Shown here one piece after another: positions 7,343 through 15,430 of a stretch of DNA of 27,133 bases (the first letter of the stretch is position 1; the number at the start of each line of letters is the position of its first letter). Below the pieces are notes generated by a model. It made no database searches. It had not been told where the DNA came from and saw only the letters and a program-made list of their open reading frames with translations. The DNA comes from Reyranella sp. (GTDB lineage: Bacteria > Pseudomonadota > Alphaproteobacteria > Reyranellales > Reyranellaceae). Both the position numbers and the translations under genes were made by a program. The stretch is from assembly GCA_030681635.1 (NCBI GenBank), contig JAUXRT010000683.1, positions 1 to 27,133 on the forward strand, in the 5' to 3' direction.

Positions 7343-8146
7343 ATGGACCGGATCGCCGTCCGTCGCGAGCTCGGGTCGCCGCTCCATCACCAGATCTACC
7401 TCGTGCTGGCGGACGGCATCTCGACCGGCCGCTATGGCGTGGGCGAGATGCTGCCGACCGAGGAACAGCTCACCCGCATGTTCAGCGTGTCGCGCATCAC
7501 CGTGCGGCGCGCCATGGAGAGCCTGAACGATGCCGGCCTGATCGAGCGCGGTGCCGGACGCCGCACCGTGGTGCGTCCCCAGATCGGCCGGACGATGCGC
7601 ATGGCGATGAATTCCGTCATCGAGAACATCGTGGCCTACGGCGCCGAGACCGACGCAGAGGTCATGGAGTTCGGCTATGTCGAGGCCCGCGGCTTCGTGC
7701 GCGAGCATCTGTGGCAGGGCGCGGACAGGCCGGTGCAACGGGTGGTGCGCGTACGCTCCCACGAGGGCGTGCCGATCATGCACCTCACCAGCTACGTGCC
7801 GGCGGCGCTGGGCGAGACTTTTAGCGCCGACGACCTCGGCCGCGTCGCGCTGTTCCAGTTGCTGGCCCGCGCCGGCGCCCATCTGACCCGTGGCGACCAG
7901 ATCGTCTCGGCGACCCTGGCGGATCCCACCGTGGCCTCGCGCCTCGGCATCAAGGTCGGCGCGGCGCTGATCGACATGCGCCGCCTGATGTTCGACCAGA
8001 AGGGCCGCGCCGTCGAATATCTCGAGATGCTGGCCATCCCCGACCGCATGACCATGCGCATGGAGCTCGGCTCCGGCCAGGTCTCGCCAGCAAAGGCCAC
8101 ACCAGCGAAGGCCAAACGGAAATCGCCGCGAAACAACCGCAAGTGA
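7343..8146 (+). CDS. GntR-family regulator with UTRA effector domain (HutC subfamily)
   Basis: This 267-residue protein has an N-terminal winged helix (about residues 5-75) with the GntR pattern LADGISTGRYGVGEMLPTEE, followed by the recognition helix segment MFSVSRITVRRAMESL. From about residue 90 to 245 it has a UTRA-type ligand-binding domain, including RRLMFDQKGRAVEYLEML near the end. The C-terminus is a basic, Lys/Ala/Pro-rich tail. It lies between the transporter genes and the enzyme genes on the same strand, so it most likely controls this operon in response to the imported compound or a product. A candidate site lies at 3900-3913. Confidence 0.9.
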   Translation: MDRIAVRRELGSPLHHQIYLVLADGISTGRYGVGEMLPTEEQLTRMFSVSRITVRRAMESLNDAGLIERGAGRRTVVRPQIGRTMRMAMNSVIENIVAYGAETDAEVMEFGYVEARGFVREHLWQGADRPVQRVVRVRSHEGVPIMHLTSYVPAALGETFSADDLGRVALFQLLARAGAHLTRGDQIVSATLADPTVASRLGIKVGAALIDMRRLMFDQKGRAVEYLEMLAIPDRMTMRMELGSGQVSPAKATPAKAKRKSPRNNRK

Positions 8147-8160
8147 GAGAGGAAATCCCG

Positions 8161-9030
8161 ATGTCCAATTCCGCCAAACTCCGCACGCTGCTCGCCACCA
8201 AGAAGATGATCGTGGCGCCGGGCGCCATCGACTGCATCACCGGCCGCGCCATCGCCCAGGCCGGCTTCTCCGCCGTCTACATGACCGGCGCCGGCACCTC
8301 GGCGACGCTGGGCTATCCCGACTACGGCCTGATCACCATGAGCGAGATGGTGGGCAACGCGTCGCGCATCGTGAACTCGATCGACATCCCGCTGATCAGC
8401 GACAGCGACACCGGCTTCGGCAACGAGCTGAACGTCTTCCGCACCGTGCAGGAATTCGAGCGCGCCGGCGTCTCGGCGATCCACATCGAGGACCAGGTGT
8501 TCCCCAAGAAGTGCGGCCATCTCGACAACAAGGAGCTGGTGAGCCGGGACGACTTCGTCGCCAAGATCCGCGCCGCCTCGGCTGCCCGCAAGTCGAAGGA
8601 TTTCTGCGTCATCGCCCGCACCGATTCGCGCGCGGTGGCCGGCCTCGAGGAGGCGATCGAGCGCGCCAACCTGGCGCTGGCCAACGGCGCCGACGTGGCC
8701 TTCGTCGAGGCGCCGCAGACCATGGAAGAGATCGCGGCCGTGCCGAAGCGCGTCAAGGGTCCGTGCCTGCTGAACATCGTGCGCGGCGGCAAGACGCCCG
8801 AGATCGAGCTCGAGGCTGCCGAACGCATGGGCTACGCCATCGCCATCGTGCCCGGCCTGCTGCTGGGCGGCATCCTCCAGACCTGCGACCGCCTGCTGGG
8901 CGACCTCAAGCAGGGCAAGTTCCCGCCGGTCACCGGCTCGCCGGGCAAGACCTTCGCCCGCTTCGGCGCCGCCGAATGGGACGAGCGCCGCACCGCGTTC
9001 CGCGACCCGATCAAAGTCGCCGCAGAATAG
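8161..9030 (+). CDS. Isocitrate lyase/PEP mutase superfamily C-C lyase (2,3-dimethylmalate or methylisocitrate lyase-like)
   Basis: This 289-residue (alpha/beta)8 barrel enzyme uses Mg2+ and probably cleaves a 2-hydroxyacid (malate or isocitrate type). It carries DSDTGFGN (81-88) for metal binding and EDQ-x2-F/P-KKCGH (110-120). Cys118 in KKCGH is the catalytic acid/base of true lyases in this superfamily; the mutase and oxaloacetate decarboxylase branches lack it. The start is the ATG at 8161, after AGAGAGGAAA. The gene is followed 12 bases later by a LeuC-like and then a LeuD-like gene. Lyase plus hydratase pair matches the dimethylmaleate hydratase/dimethylmalate lyase gene set of nicotinate fermentation. 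Methylisocitrate lyase is less likely because no methylcitrate synthase gene is present. Confidence 0.85.
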   Translation: MSNSAKLRTLLATKKMIVAPGAIDCITGRAIAQAGFSAVYMTGAGTSATLGYPDYGLITMSEMVGNASRIVNSIDIPLISDSDTGFGNELNVFRTVQEFERAGVSAIHIEDQVFPKKCGHLDNKELVSRDDFVAKIRAASAARKSKDFCVIARTDSRAVAGLEEAIERANLALANGADVAFVEAPQTMEEIAAVPKRVKGPCLLNIVRGGKTPEIELEAAERMGYAIAIVPGLLLGGILQTCDRLLGDLKQGKFPPVTGSPGKTFARFGAAEWDERRTAFRDPIKVAAE

Positions 9031-9042
9031 GGAGTTCGTGCC

Positions 9043-10449
9043 ATGGCCGCCGCAGCGCGCACGATGTTCGAGAAGATCTGGCAGCGTCACGTCGTCGTCG
9101 ATCGCGACGACGGCTACACGCTGCTCTATGTCGACCGCCACCTGATGCATGACGGCTCGGCGGCGGGTTTCGCCAAGCTGCGTGAGCGCAAGATCAAGCT
9201 GCGCCGGCCCGACCGCGGCTTCGCCACACCGGACCATTACGTGTTGAGCAGCAGCCGCGCGGTCGCCGACATTCCCGATCCGCAGCATCGCAGCCTGGTC
9301 GAGCAGATCCGGACCAACGCCGCCGAGAGCGGCATCACCCTGTTCGACCTCGGCGACGAGCGGCAGGGCATCGCCCACGTCGTGGGACCGGAGCAGGGCG
9401 TGACGCAGCCCGGCCTCACGCTGGTCTGCGGCGACTCCCACACCTCCACGCACGGCGCGCTTGGGGCGCTCGCCTTCGGCATCGGCTCGTCGGAGGTGGC
9501 GCATGTCATGGCGACGCAATGCCTGTGGCAGCGCAAGCCCAAGGCGATGCGCGTCAGCGTCGAGGGCAAGCTCGGCGCCGGCATCACCGCCAAGGACGTG
9601 ATCCTGGCGATCATCGCCAAAATCGGCACCGCCGGCGCGGTCGGCCATGTGATCGAGTATGCCGGCAGCGCCATCCGCGGCCTCTCGATCGAAGGCCGGC
9701 TCACCGTCTGCAACATGTCGATCGAGGCCGGCGGCAAGGCCGGCATGGTGGCGCCCGACGACACGACCATCGCCTATCTGAAAGGCCGGCCCTTTGCCCC
9801 GAAGGCGGCGGAGTGGGACAAGGCCGTCGCTTTCTGGCGCACCTTGCCTTCCGACGAGGGCGCCACGTTCGACCGCGACGTCAGCCTTGATGCCGCTGCC
9901 ATCGCGCCGATGGTGACCTGGGGCACCAGTCCGGAGGATGCGCTGTCCATCACCGGCCGCATTCCCGAGCCGTCGACCGCGCCCGATGCCGCCAAGAAGG
10001 ACAGCATGAAGCGGGCGCTCGACTATATGGGCCTCGTGCCCGGCACGCTGCTCGAGGAAGTGCCGGTCGATCGCGTCTTCATCGGCTCCTGCACCAACAG
10101 CCGCATCGAGGACCTCCGCGCCGCGGCCAAGGTCGCCGCGGGCCGCAAGGTCGTGATCCCCGCCTGGGTGGTCGCGGGCTCGGGCCTGGTGAAGAAGCAG
10201 GCCGAGGCCGAGGGGCTGGACAAGATCTTCCTGGCCGCCGGTTTCGAATGGCGCGAACCGGGATGCTCGATGTGCGTCGGCATGAACGGCGACACCGGCA
10301 AGCCCGGCCAGCGCATCGCGTCGACCTCGAACCGCAACTTCATCGGCCGGCAGGGGCCCGGCGTGCGCACGCATCTCGTCAGCCCGGCGATGGCGGTGGC
10401 CGCCGCCGTGACCGGCCATTTCACCGACGTGCGCAAGCTGCTGGGTTAG
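9043..10449 (+). CDS. LeuC-like hydro-lyase large subunit (aconitase superfamily, 4Fe-4S)
   Basis: This 468-residue protein has the length and layout of bacterial LeuC. The three cluster cysteines are Cys350 (GSCTNSRIEDLR), Cys408 and Cys411 (PGCSMC). Other family blocks are CGDSHTSTHGALGALAFGIG, ITAKD and TSNRNF. With the small subunit it should isomerise or hydrate a dicarboxylate. Compared with leucine-pathway LeuC as I remember it, FATMDHNV reads FATPDHYV and CSMCLAMN reads CSMCVGMN. Its place in an operon with an importer, a GntR regulator and a C-C lyase, and not with leuB, argues for a catabolic hydratase. A second LeuC would be expected elsewhere in the genome. Confidence 0.88.
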   Translation: MAAAARTMFEKIWQRHVVVDRDDGYTLLYVDRHLMHDGSAAGFAKLRERKIKLRRPDRGFATPDHYVLSSSRAVADIPDPQHRSLVEQIRTNAAESGITLFDLGDERQGIAHVVGPEQGVTQPGLTLVCGDSHTSTHGALGALAFGIGSSEVAHVMATQCLWQRKPKAMRVSVEGKLGAGITAKDVILAIIAKIGTAGAVGHVIEYAGSAIRGLSIEGRLTVCNMSIEAGGKAGMVAPDDTTIAYLKGRPFAPKAAEWDKAVAFWRTLPSDEGATFDRDVSLDAAAIAPMVTWGTSPEDALSITGRIPEPSTAPDAAKKDSMKRALDYMGLVPGTLLEEVPVDRVFIGSCTNSRIEDLRAAAKVAAGRKVVIPAWVVAGSGLVKKQAEAEGLDKIFLAAGFEWREPGCSMCVGMNGDTGKPGQRIASTSNRNFIGRQGPGVRTHLVSPAMAVAAAVTGHFTDVRKLLG

Positions 10450-10459
10450 GAGACACACG

Positions 10460-11062
10460 ATGGAACCCTTCACCACGCTCGAGGCGGCCGCGATCCCGAT
10501 CGACCAGCCCAACCTCGACACCGACCAGATCATCCCGGCGCGCTTCCTGGGTAGGCCCCGGCCGACGCAGGTCGACGCGCTGTTCCACGACCTGCGCTAC
10601 ACGCCCGACCGCACGCCGCGGCCGGAGTTCGTCACCAACATGCCGGCCTTCAAGGGCGCCCGGATCGTCGTGGCCGAGCGCAACTTCGCCTGCGGCTCGT
10701 CGCGCGAGAATGCCGTCACCGTGATGGTCGACAACGGCTTCCGCGCCTTCATCGCGCCCAGCTTCGGCGACATCTTCTTCAACAACTGCTTCCAGAACGC
10801 CGCGCTGCCGATCCGCCTCGACGCTGCCCGCGTCGCGGAGATCCGCGTCCTCCTGCATGCCAAGCCTGGCTCGATGGTGAAGATCGATCTCGCGGCCCAG
10901 ACCGTCGTCGGCCCCGACGGCAAGACCGACCGTTTCGAGATCGATTCCTTCCGCAAGGATTGCCTGCTGAAGGGTGTCGACGAGGTCAACCTGACGCTCG
11001 GCTACGAGAAGGACATCGCGGCCTTCGAGGCCAGGCAGCGCCAGGAGCTGAGCTGGCTGTAG
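10460..11062 (+). CDS. LeuD-like hydro-lyase small subunit (aconitase swivel domain)
   Basis: This 200-residue protein is the swivelling small subunit for the LeuC-like protein 10 bases upstream. Family features are NLDTDQIIPARFL, where LeuD usually reads VDTDxIIPKQFL, and the FACGSSRE turn. After that turn the usual bacterial LeuD text EHAPWAL is replaced by ENAVTVM. The residues next to this turn help recognise the substrate side chain in LeuD proteins, so the change points to a substrate other than 3-isopropylmalate. It is the last gene of the operon; the frameshifted DUF962 gene ends tail to tail with it, one base away. Confidence 0.88.
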   Translation: MEPFTTLEAAAIPIDQPNLDTDQIIPARFLGRPRPTQVDALFHDLRYTPDRTPRPEFVTNMPAFKGARIVVAERNFACGSSRENAVTVMVDNGFRAFIAPSFGDIFFNNCFQNAALPIRLDAARVAEIRVLLHAKPGSMVKIDLAAQTVVGPDGKTDRFEIDSFRKDCLLKGVDEVNLTLGYEKDIAAFEARQRQELSWL

Positions 11063-11394
11063 CTAGCGCCTGACCTGGTGCTTCATCAGCTCGTCGTCCA
11101 GGCGGCCGGCGAGGAACAGGCCGCACATGCGGTAGTCGCTGATCAGCGACCAGAACGGCGCCTCGAAGGTGGCGGGCTTGTTCTTCTCGACGAAGAAATG
11201 ACTGAACCAGGCCGGGCCATAGCCCAGGACCGGCACCGCCAGCAGCCACCACCAACTCTGGTGGCGAGCGCCCAGACCAGGAACGCGGCTGAGCCGATGG
11301 TGCCGACGTAATGGATGGCGCGCGTCGACGGCTTGGCATGTTCCCGGAGATAGAACGGCCAGAACTCGGCATAGGTCTGGAAGCGCGCGGCCAT
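11063..11394 (-). pseudogene. DUF962 (Mpo1-like) membrane protein, frameshifted
   Basis: The two halves of one small membrane protein are in different frames. The first starts at the ATG at 11394 and reads MAARFQTYAEFWPFYLREH and on to LVWALAT, matching the DUF962/YGL010w start. The second, in another frame, reads WWWLLAVPVLGYGPAWFSHF, then VEKNKPATFEAPFWSLISDY, and ends at 11063. The join is near 11262-11272, and a single missing base would restore one protein of about 110 residues. Family members are small membrane proteins; yeast Mpo1 is a dioxygenase in fatty-acid alpha-oxidation, and the bacterial role is unclear. A sequencing error would look the same as a true mutation. Confidence 0.75.
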
Positions 11395-11412
11395 GGGGCA
11401 TTCTAGCTCTTT

Positions 11413-11493
11413 GCTGGGAGCGCGCCACTCCAGTGGCGCATCATGCGCTTCTTCTCATGAATATGAGCGCCACTGGTGTGGCGCGCTCCCAGC
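11413..11493. repeat. Palindromic repeat, family 2, copy 1
   Basis: Two 27-base arms (11413-11439 and 11467-11493), beginning GCTGGGAGCGCGCCACT, pair with one mismatch around a 27-base loop. The same element occurs at 19197-19291. The right arm of that copy is the exact reverse complement of the left arm here. It lies between the CoA-transferase stop and the DUF962 start and could attenuate transcription. Confidence 0.9.
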
Positions 11494-11509
11494 GAAGAGG
11501 TGGGGCGCC

Positions 11510-12724
11510 TTACCCCAAAGCGCCCGACTTTTTGAGGGCGGCGATCTCGGACTCGTCAAAACCGGCCTCGCGCAGCACCTCGTCGTTGTGCTCGCCGACG
11601 GCGGGCGGCGGGCCGGCGGTGCGGGGCGTGGCGAAGCCCAGGCGAATGGGCGTGTTCACGGTGCGCGGCACATCGGGGTTGGTGGTGTCGGCGAAGATGC
11701 CGGCATGTTCCGCTTGTTCGTCGTCGATCACGTCGGCCAGGCGGCCGATCACGCCGAAGGGAATGCCGGTGCCGGCGAAGAGGCGTTCCCATTCGGCGTA
11801 GGGGCGGGCGGCGAAGACGGGCATCAGGATGGCGACCAGGTCCATCGCATGGGCGCGGCGCTCGGGGCGGCCGGAGAAACGTTCGTCGATCAGGAGTTCC
11901 GGTCGATCGATGACGGCACAGAATTTTTCCCAGAGCCGGTCGTCGCGCACCATCAGGAGCTGTAGCCAGCGGTCGTCCTGGGTGCGGTAGAGGTTGGTGA
12001 GCGCGTTGCGCGGCTTGTCGGGTCCCTGGCGCGGCGGCAGCTTGGCGCCGATCAGCGCGCCGGCGGCCGACGTGCCGTTGGCCCATACGCCGTTGGCATA
12101 GAGCGAGGTGCCGACCCAGCCGCCTTTGCCGGTTTGATCACGGCGGCGCAGCCCCATCAGGATGGCGGCGACCAGCGTCATCGCCGTGGCGCGGTCGCCC
12201 TGCGCCGGCAGCGAGACGCCCGGCGGGCCGCCTTCGTAGCGCGCGGCGTCGAGGATGCCGGAGCGGCCGAAGTAGGCGGTGATGTCGAAGCCCGGGCGGT
12301 CGCGGTCGGGACCGGTCTCGCCATAGCCCGTGAGCGAGCAATAGACGAGGCGCGGGTTCAGCGGCTCGATGTCTTCCCAGCGCAGTTTTAGGCGTTCGCG
12401 GGCCGGCGGCGGGAAGTTCACGATCATCACGTCGGCGCGTTTCAGCAGCCGCTCGAGAATGGTGCGGGCGCCGTCGGTTTTCAGGTCGAGCGCCAGCGAG
12501 CGTTTGAGGCGGCCGTCGAGCTGCCCCGGGAAATTGTGGTCGCTCTGCGGGTAGCTGGCGTTCCTGAAACTGTTGCGGTGCGGGTCGCCGTCGCCGGGCG
12601 GTTCGATCTGGATCACGTCGGCGCCGAAGTCGGCGAGTGCGGCCGCCGCCGCAGGCGCTGCGATGAACGAGCTGATGTCGAGGACCAGCAGTCCGGCCAG
12701 CGGCAACGGTTCTTCCGTCGTCAT
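11510..12724 (-). CDS. CaiB/BaiF class III CoA transferase (second of a pair)
   Basis: This 404-residue protein belongs to the formyl-CoA transferase/CaiB family, which moves CoA between carboxylic acids through an aspartyl-CoA anhydride. Seen are PLAGLLVLDISSFIAAPAAA at the start, FGADVIQIEPP, and the catalytic-region block RPGFD with Asp147. GYGETGPDRDRPG and QTGKGGWV follow family positions. It overlaps the upstream paralogue by four bases (12721-12724). The two share many identical blocks, so they arose by duplication and may form a heteromeric enzyme. The acid substrate cannot be read from the sequence. Confidence 0.87.
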   Translation of the reverse strand: MTTEEPLPLAGLLVLDISSFIAAPAAAAALADFGADVIQIEPPGDGDPHRNSFRNASYPQSDHNFPGQLDGRLKRSLALDLKTDGARTILERLLKRADVMIVNFPPPARERLKLRWEDIEPLNPRLVYCSLTGYGETGPDRDRPGFDITAYFGRSGILDAARYEGGPPGVSLPAQGDRATAMTLVAAILMGLRRRDQTGKGGWVGTSLYANGVWANGTSAAGALIGAKLPPRQGPDKPRNALTNLYRTQDDRWLQLLMVRDDRLWEKFCAVIDRPELLIDERFSGRPERRAHAMDLVAILMPVFAARPYAEWERLFAGTGIPFGVIGRLADVIDDEQAEHAGIFADTTNPDVPRTVNTPIRLGFATPRTAGPPPAVGEHNDEVLREAGFDESEIAALKKSGALG

Positions 12725-13932
12725 CGAAGCGCGCCGCTTGCCTTCAGGGTCGCGACCTCTTCGACGCTGAGGCCCGCTTCACGCAGCAATTCCTCGCCAT
12801 GCTCGCCCAGTTCGGGCGCGGCGTGCGCGATGCGCTGGCTGGCGAAGCTCAAACGAATCGGATCGGCGAGCGTGCGCGGCATCTCGAGGATCGCCGTGTC
12901 GACGATGGCGCCGCAGGCCGTGGCCTGCTGGTCGTCGGGGATGTCCTGCGGCCGGCTGATGACGCCGAAGGTGACGCTGTGCGCCGCCAGCGCCTCGCGC
13001 CAATGCTCGTAAGGCTGCGTGGCGAACCTGTCGCTGAGGAGACCGGCCAGTTCGCCGGCGCGGGCGCGCCGCTCGGGCTCGGTGGCGAAGCGTGGATCGT
13101 CGATCAGGGCTTCGAGCTCCATCGCGCGGCAGAGCGGCGCCCACAGCTTGTCGGCGCGCACGATGGTGAGTTGCAGCCAGCGATCGTCCTGGGTGCGGTA
13201 GATGTTGCCCAGCGCCGAGCGCGGCCGATCCGGCGGCGGCCGGTGCGGCAGGAAGGCGCCGACGAGCGCTGCTTGCGCGATCACGCCGCATGACCACAGC
13301 CCATTGCCCAGGAGCGACGTGCCGACCCACGAGCCTTCGCCGGTCCTCGTGCGATGCATCAGCGCCATCAGGATCGCCGAGACCAGGGTCATCGCCGTGG
13401 CACGATCGCCCTGCGCCGGCCCGGGCACGCCGGGCGGCCCGCCTTCGTAGCGCTGCGCGTCTAAAAGACCCGAGCGGGCGAAATAGGCGGTGGCGTCGAA
13501 GCCCGGCCGGTCGCGGTCGGGGCCGCTCTCGCCGTAGCCGGTGAGGGAGGCGTAGATCAGCTTCGGATTGACCTTTTTAACGTCGTCGTAGGCGAGGCGG
13601 AGCTTGTCGCGCACCGGCGGCGGGAAGTTGCAGATCAATATGTCCGAGATGGCAATGAGCCTGTCGAGGGCGGCGCGCGCGTCGGCCTGTTTCAGGTCGA
13701 GGACGATGGAGCGCTTGTTGCGCGAATCCATCTGCCAGGGATAGTTGACCGGGCTTTTCGGGTAGTTCGATGAATCGTGCATGATCCGGCGGTTGGGGTC
13801 GCCCTCCGGCCCCTCGACCTTGATCACGTCGGCCCCCCAGTCGCCCAGCACCACGGCGGCGGCCGGTGCGGCGATAAACGAGCTGATGTCGAGTACACGC
13901 AAACCTGCCAGCGGCAGGGTAGAATCGGCCAT
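12721..13932 (-). CDS. CaiB/BaiF class III CoA transferase (first of a pair)
   Basis: This 403-residue paralogue of the next gene on the same strand also keeps the likely catalytic Asp (Asp146 in RPGFD), with GADVIKVEGPEGDPNRR near the N-terminus and RTGEGSWV in the middle. It starts at an ATG at 13932, 50 bases from the divergent sulfatase start, so both genes must be driven from this short gap. No clear promoter could be picked there. Two retained active-site Asp residues suggest that both subunits are active or that specificity is split. Known two-gene examples are the succinyl-CoA:benzylsuccinate and succinyl-CoA:citramalate transferases. Confidence 0.87.
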   Translation of the reverse strand: MADSTLPLAGLRVLDISSFIAAPAAAVVLGDWGADVIKVEGPEGDPNRRIMHDSSNYPKSPVNYPWQMDSRNKRSIVLDLKQADARAALDRLIAISDILICNFPPPVRDKLRLAYDDVKKVNPKLIYASLTGYGESGPDRDRPGFDATAYFARSGLLDAQRYEGGPPGVPGPAQGDRATAMTLVSAILMALMHRTRTGEGSWVGTSLLGNGLWSCGVIAQAALVGAFLPHRPPPDRPRSALGNIYRTQDDRWLQLTIVRADKLWAPLCRAMELEALIDDPRFATEPERRARAGELAGLLSDRFATQPYEHWREALAAHSVTFGVISRPQDIPDDQQATACGAIVDTAILEMPRTLADPIRLSFASQRIAHAAPELGEHGEELLREAGLSVEEVATLKASGALR

Positions 13933-13982
13933 GGAAGTAATCCCCGTTTTGCCGATACTAGCGTGCAGTTAGAGAGGTGGAC

Positions 13983-15422
13983 ATGGCGGCGAAGCGTATG
14001 AGCGAGCGGGCAGCGAAACGCAGACCCAATTTCCTGGTGGTCCTGATCGACGATCTCCGGTTCGACGAGCTGGGGATCTGCGGCCATCCCTATATGAAGA
14101 CGCCGCACATCGACCGCATCGGCCATGAGGGCGCGATGTTCACGTCGGCGTTCCACACGACGCCGCTCTGCTCGCCCAACCGCGCCTCGATCCTGACGGG
14201 TCAATACGCTAGCCGCCACGGCATCATCGACAATGTGGCGCGCGACGCCCACAGCCACCGCCTGCCCAACTATCATGTGATCCTGCAGCGGCTGGGCTAC
14301 GAGACCGCCCATGTCGGCAAGTGGCACATGGGAAACTCGGGCGGGCCGCGGCCGGGCTACGACAAGTGGGTGAGCTTTCCGGGCCATGGTTCGATCATCG
14401 ATCCGATCCTCAACATCGACGGCGATGAACGGAAGCATCAGGGCTACATCACAGACTTGCTGAACGGGCACGCCGTCGACTTCTTGAAGAAGAAGCGCGA
14501 CAAGCCGTTCGCGCTCTTCTTCGCGCACAAGGCGGTGCATCCCGACGCCTTCCAGGCGGCCGACGGCACGATCGATTTCACCGACGGCGGCTACCGGCCC
14601 GCGCCGCGCCATGCCGATCTCTATAAAGGCGCGCACTTTCCGCGGCGGCCCAACGCGCTGCCCGCGGACCAGGTGGTGAAGGACAAGCCGGCCTGGACCG
14701 AAGCGCTTGAAATGCGCACCAACGAGGCCTCGCGCAAGTTGCTGGACGGCATCCTGGCCGGCACCGACGAGGAGATCCGGCTGCGCGCCGCCATGATGGC
14801 CTCGGTCGACGAGGGCATGGGCGATGTCTTCAAGGCCTTGGAAGACAGCGGCGAACTCGACAACACCTTCATCCTGTTCCTGGGCGACAACGGCTATTTC
14901 TTCGGTGAGCACGGACTCGGGCCGGAGCGGCGCTTCGCCTACGAGGAAGGCATCAAGTCGCCGTTCCTCATCCGCTATCCGGCGTGGTTCAAGCCCGGCA
15001 CGGTGAACGACGACCTCGTGCTGGCGCTCGACATCGCGACGACCCTGGTCGATCTCGCCGGCGGCAAGGCCCGGGACTTCGAGACCATGCAGGGCATGTC
15101 GCTGAAACCGCTGGCCCAAGCTGCGAAAGCAGGCGGCGCGAAGCCGAAGGGCTGGCGCAAATCGTTCCTGTGCGAATATTTTAGCGAGAACGCCATGCCG
15201 TGGCTGATCGGCATGAGCTACAAGGCGATCCGCACCCGGCGTTACAAGTACATCCACTGGACGCAGAAATCGCTCGATGGCGTGGCGTGCGACGAGCTCT
15301 ACGACCTCAAGAGCGATCCCTATGAAATGAAGAACCTCGTGGGCAAGCGCGGCAAGGGCGGGCTCGTGGCCCGCCTGCGCCAGAAGCTCGCGACCTTGGT
15401 CGCCCAGTCGGTCGGGTTGTGA
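13983..15422 (+). CDS. Type I sulfatase (formylglycine-dependent)
   Basis: This 479-residue enzyme of the alkaline phosphatase superfamily should hydrolyse sulfate or phosphonate esters. The activation motif CSPNR (Cys63) fits CxPxR, in which Cys is converted to formylglycine, and is followed by ASILTGQYASRHG. Metal-site blocks are LIDDLRFDELG near the N-terminus and FLGDNGYFFGEHGLG near residue 300. Other typical text is GKWHMG and LYDLKSDPYEMKNL. The ATG at 13983 is preferred over an in-frame GTG at 13977 because AGAGAGG lies 5 bases before it. There is no signal peptide, so it is probably cytosolic. No formylglycine-generating enzyme gene is present in the window. Confidence 0.9.
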   Translation: MAAKRMSERAAKRRPNFLVVLIDDLRFDELGICGHPYMKTPHIDRIGHEGAMFTSAFHTTPLCSPNRASILTGQYASRHGIIDNVARDAHSHRLPNYHVILQRLGYETAHVGKWHMGNSGGPRPGYDKWVSFPGHGSIIDPILNIDGDERKHQGYITDLLNGHAVDFLKKKRDKPFALFFAHKAVHPDAFQAADGTIDFTDGGYRPAPRHADLYKGAHFPRRPNALPADQVVKDKPAWTEALEMRTNEASRKLLDGILAGTDEEIRLRAAMMASVDEGMGDVFKALEDSGELDNTFILFLGDNGYFFGEHGLGPERRFAYEEGIKSPFLIRYPAWFKPGTVNDDLVLALDIATTLVDLAGGKARDFETMQGMSLKPLAQAAKAGGAKPKGWRKSFLCEYFSENAMPWLIGMSYKAIRTRRYKYIHWTQKSLDGVACDELYDLKSDPYEMKNLVGKRGKGGLVARLRQKLATLVAQSVGL

Positions 15423-15430
15423 TTTTCCGT

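Noticed and set aside
8161..9030. Methylcitrate-cycle prpB
   Set aside because: No prpC, prpD or acnD-like gene is near. The following hydratase pair is of LeuC/LeuD type and not an aconitase or PrpD.
7792..10533. Very long minus-strand open frame (over 900 codons) opposite the GntR, lyase and LeuC-like genes
   Set aside because: The plus-strand genes are clear families with full motifs. The antisense frame is open only because GC-rich codon bias removes stops, and its translation is a low-complexity Gly/Ala/Arg/His/Asp mix.
9043..11062. Leucine biosynthesis leuCD operon
   Set aside because: No leuB or leuA is present, the genes sit in a regulated importer-lyase operon, and LeuD recognition motifs are altered.
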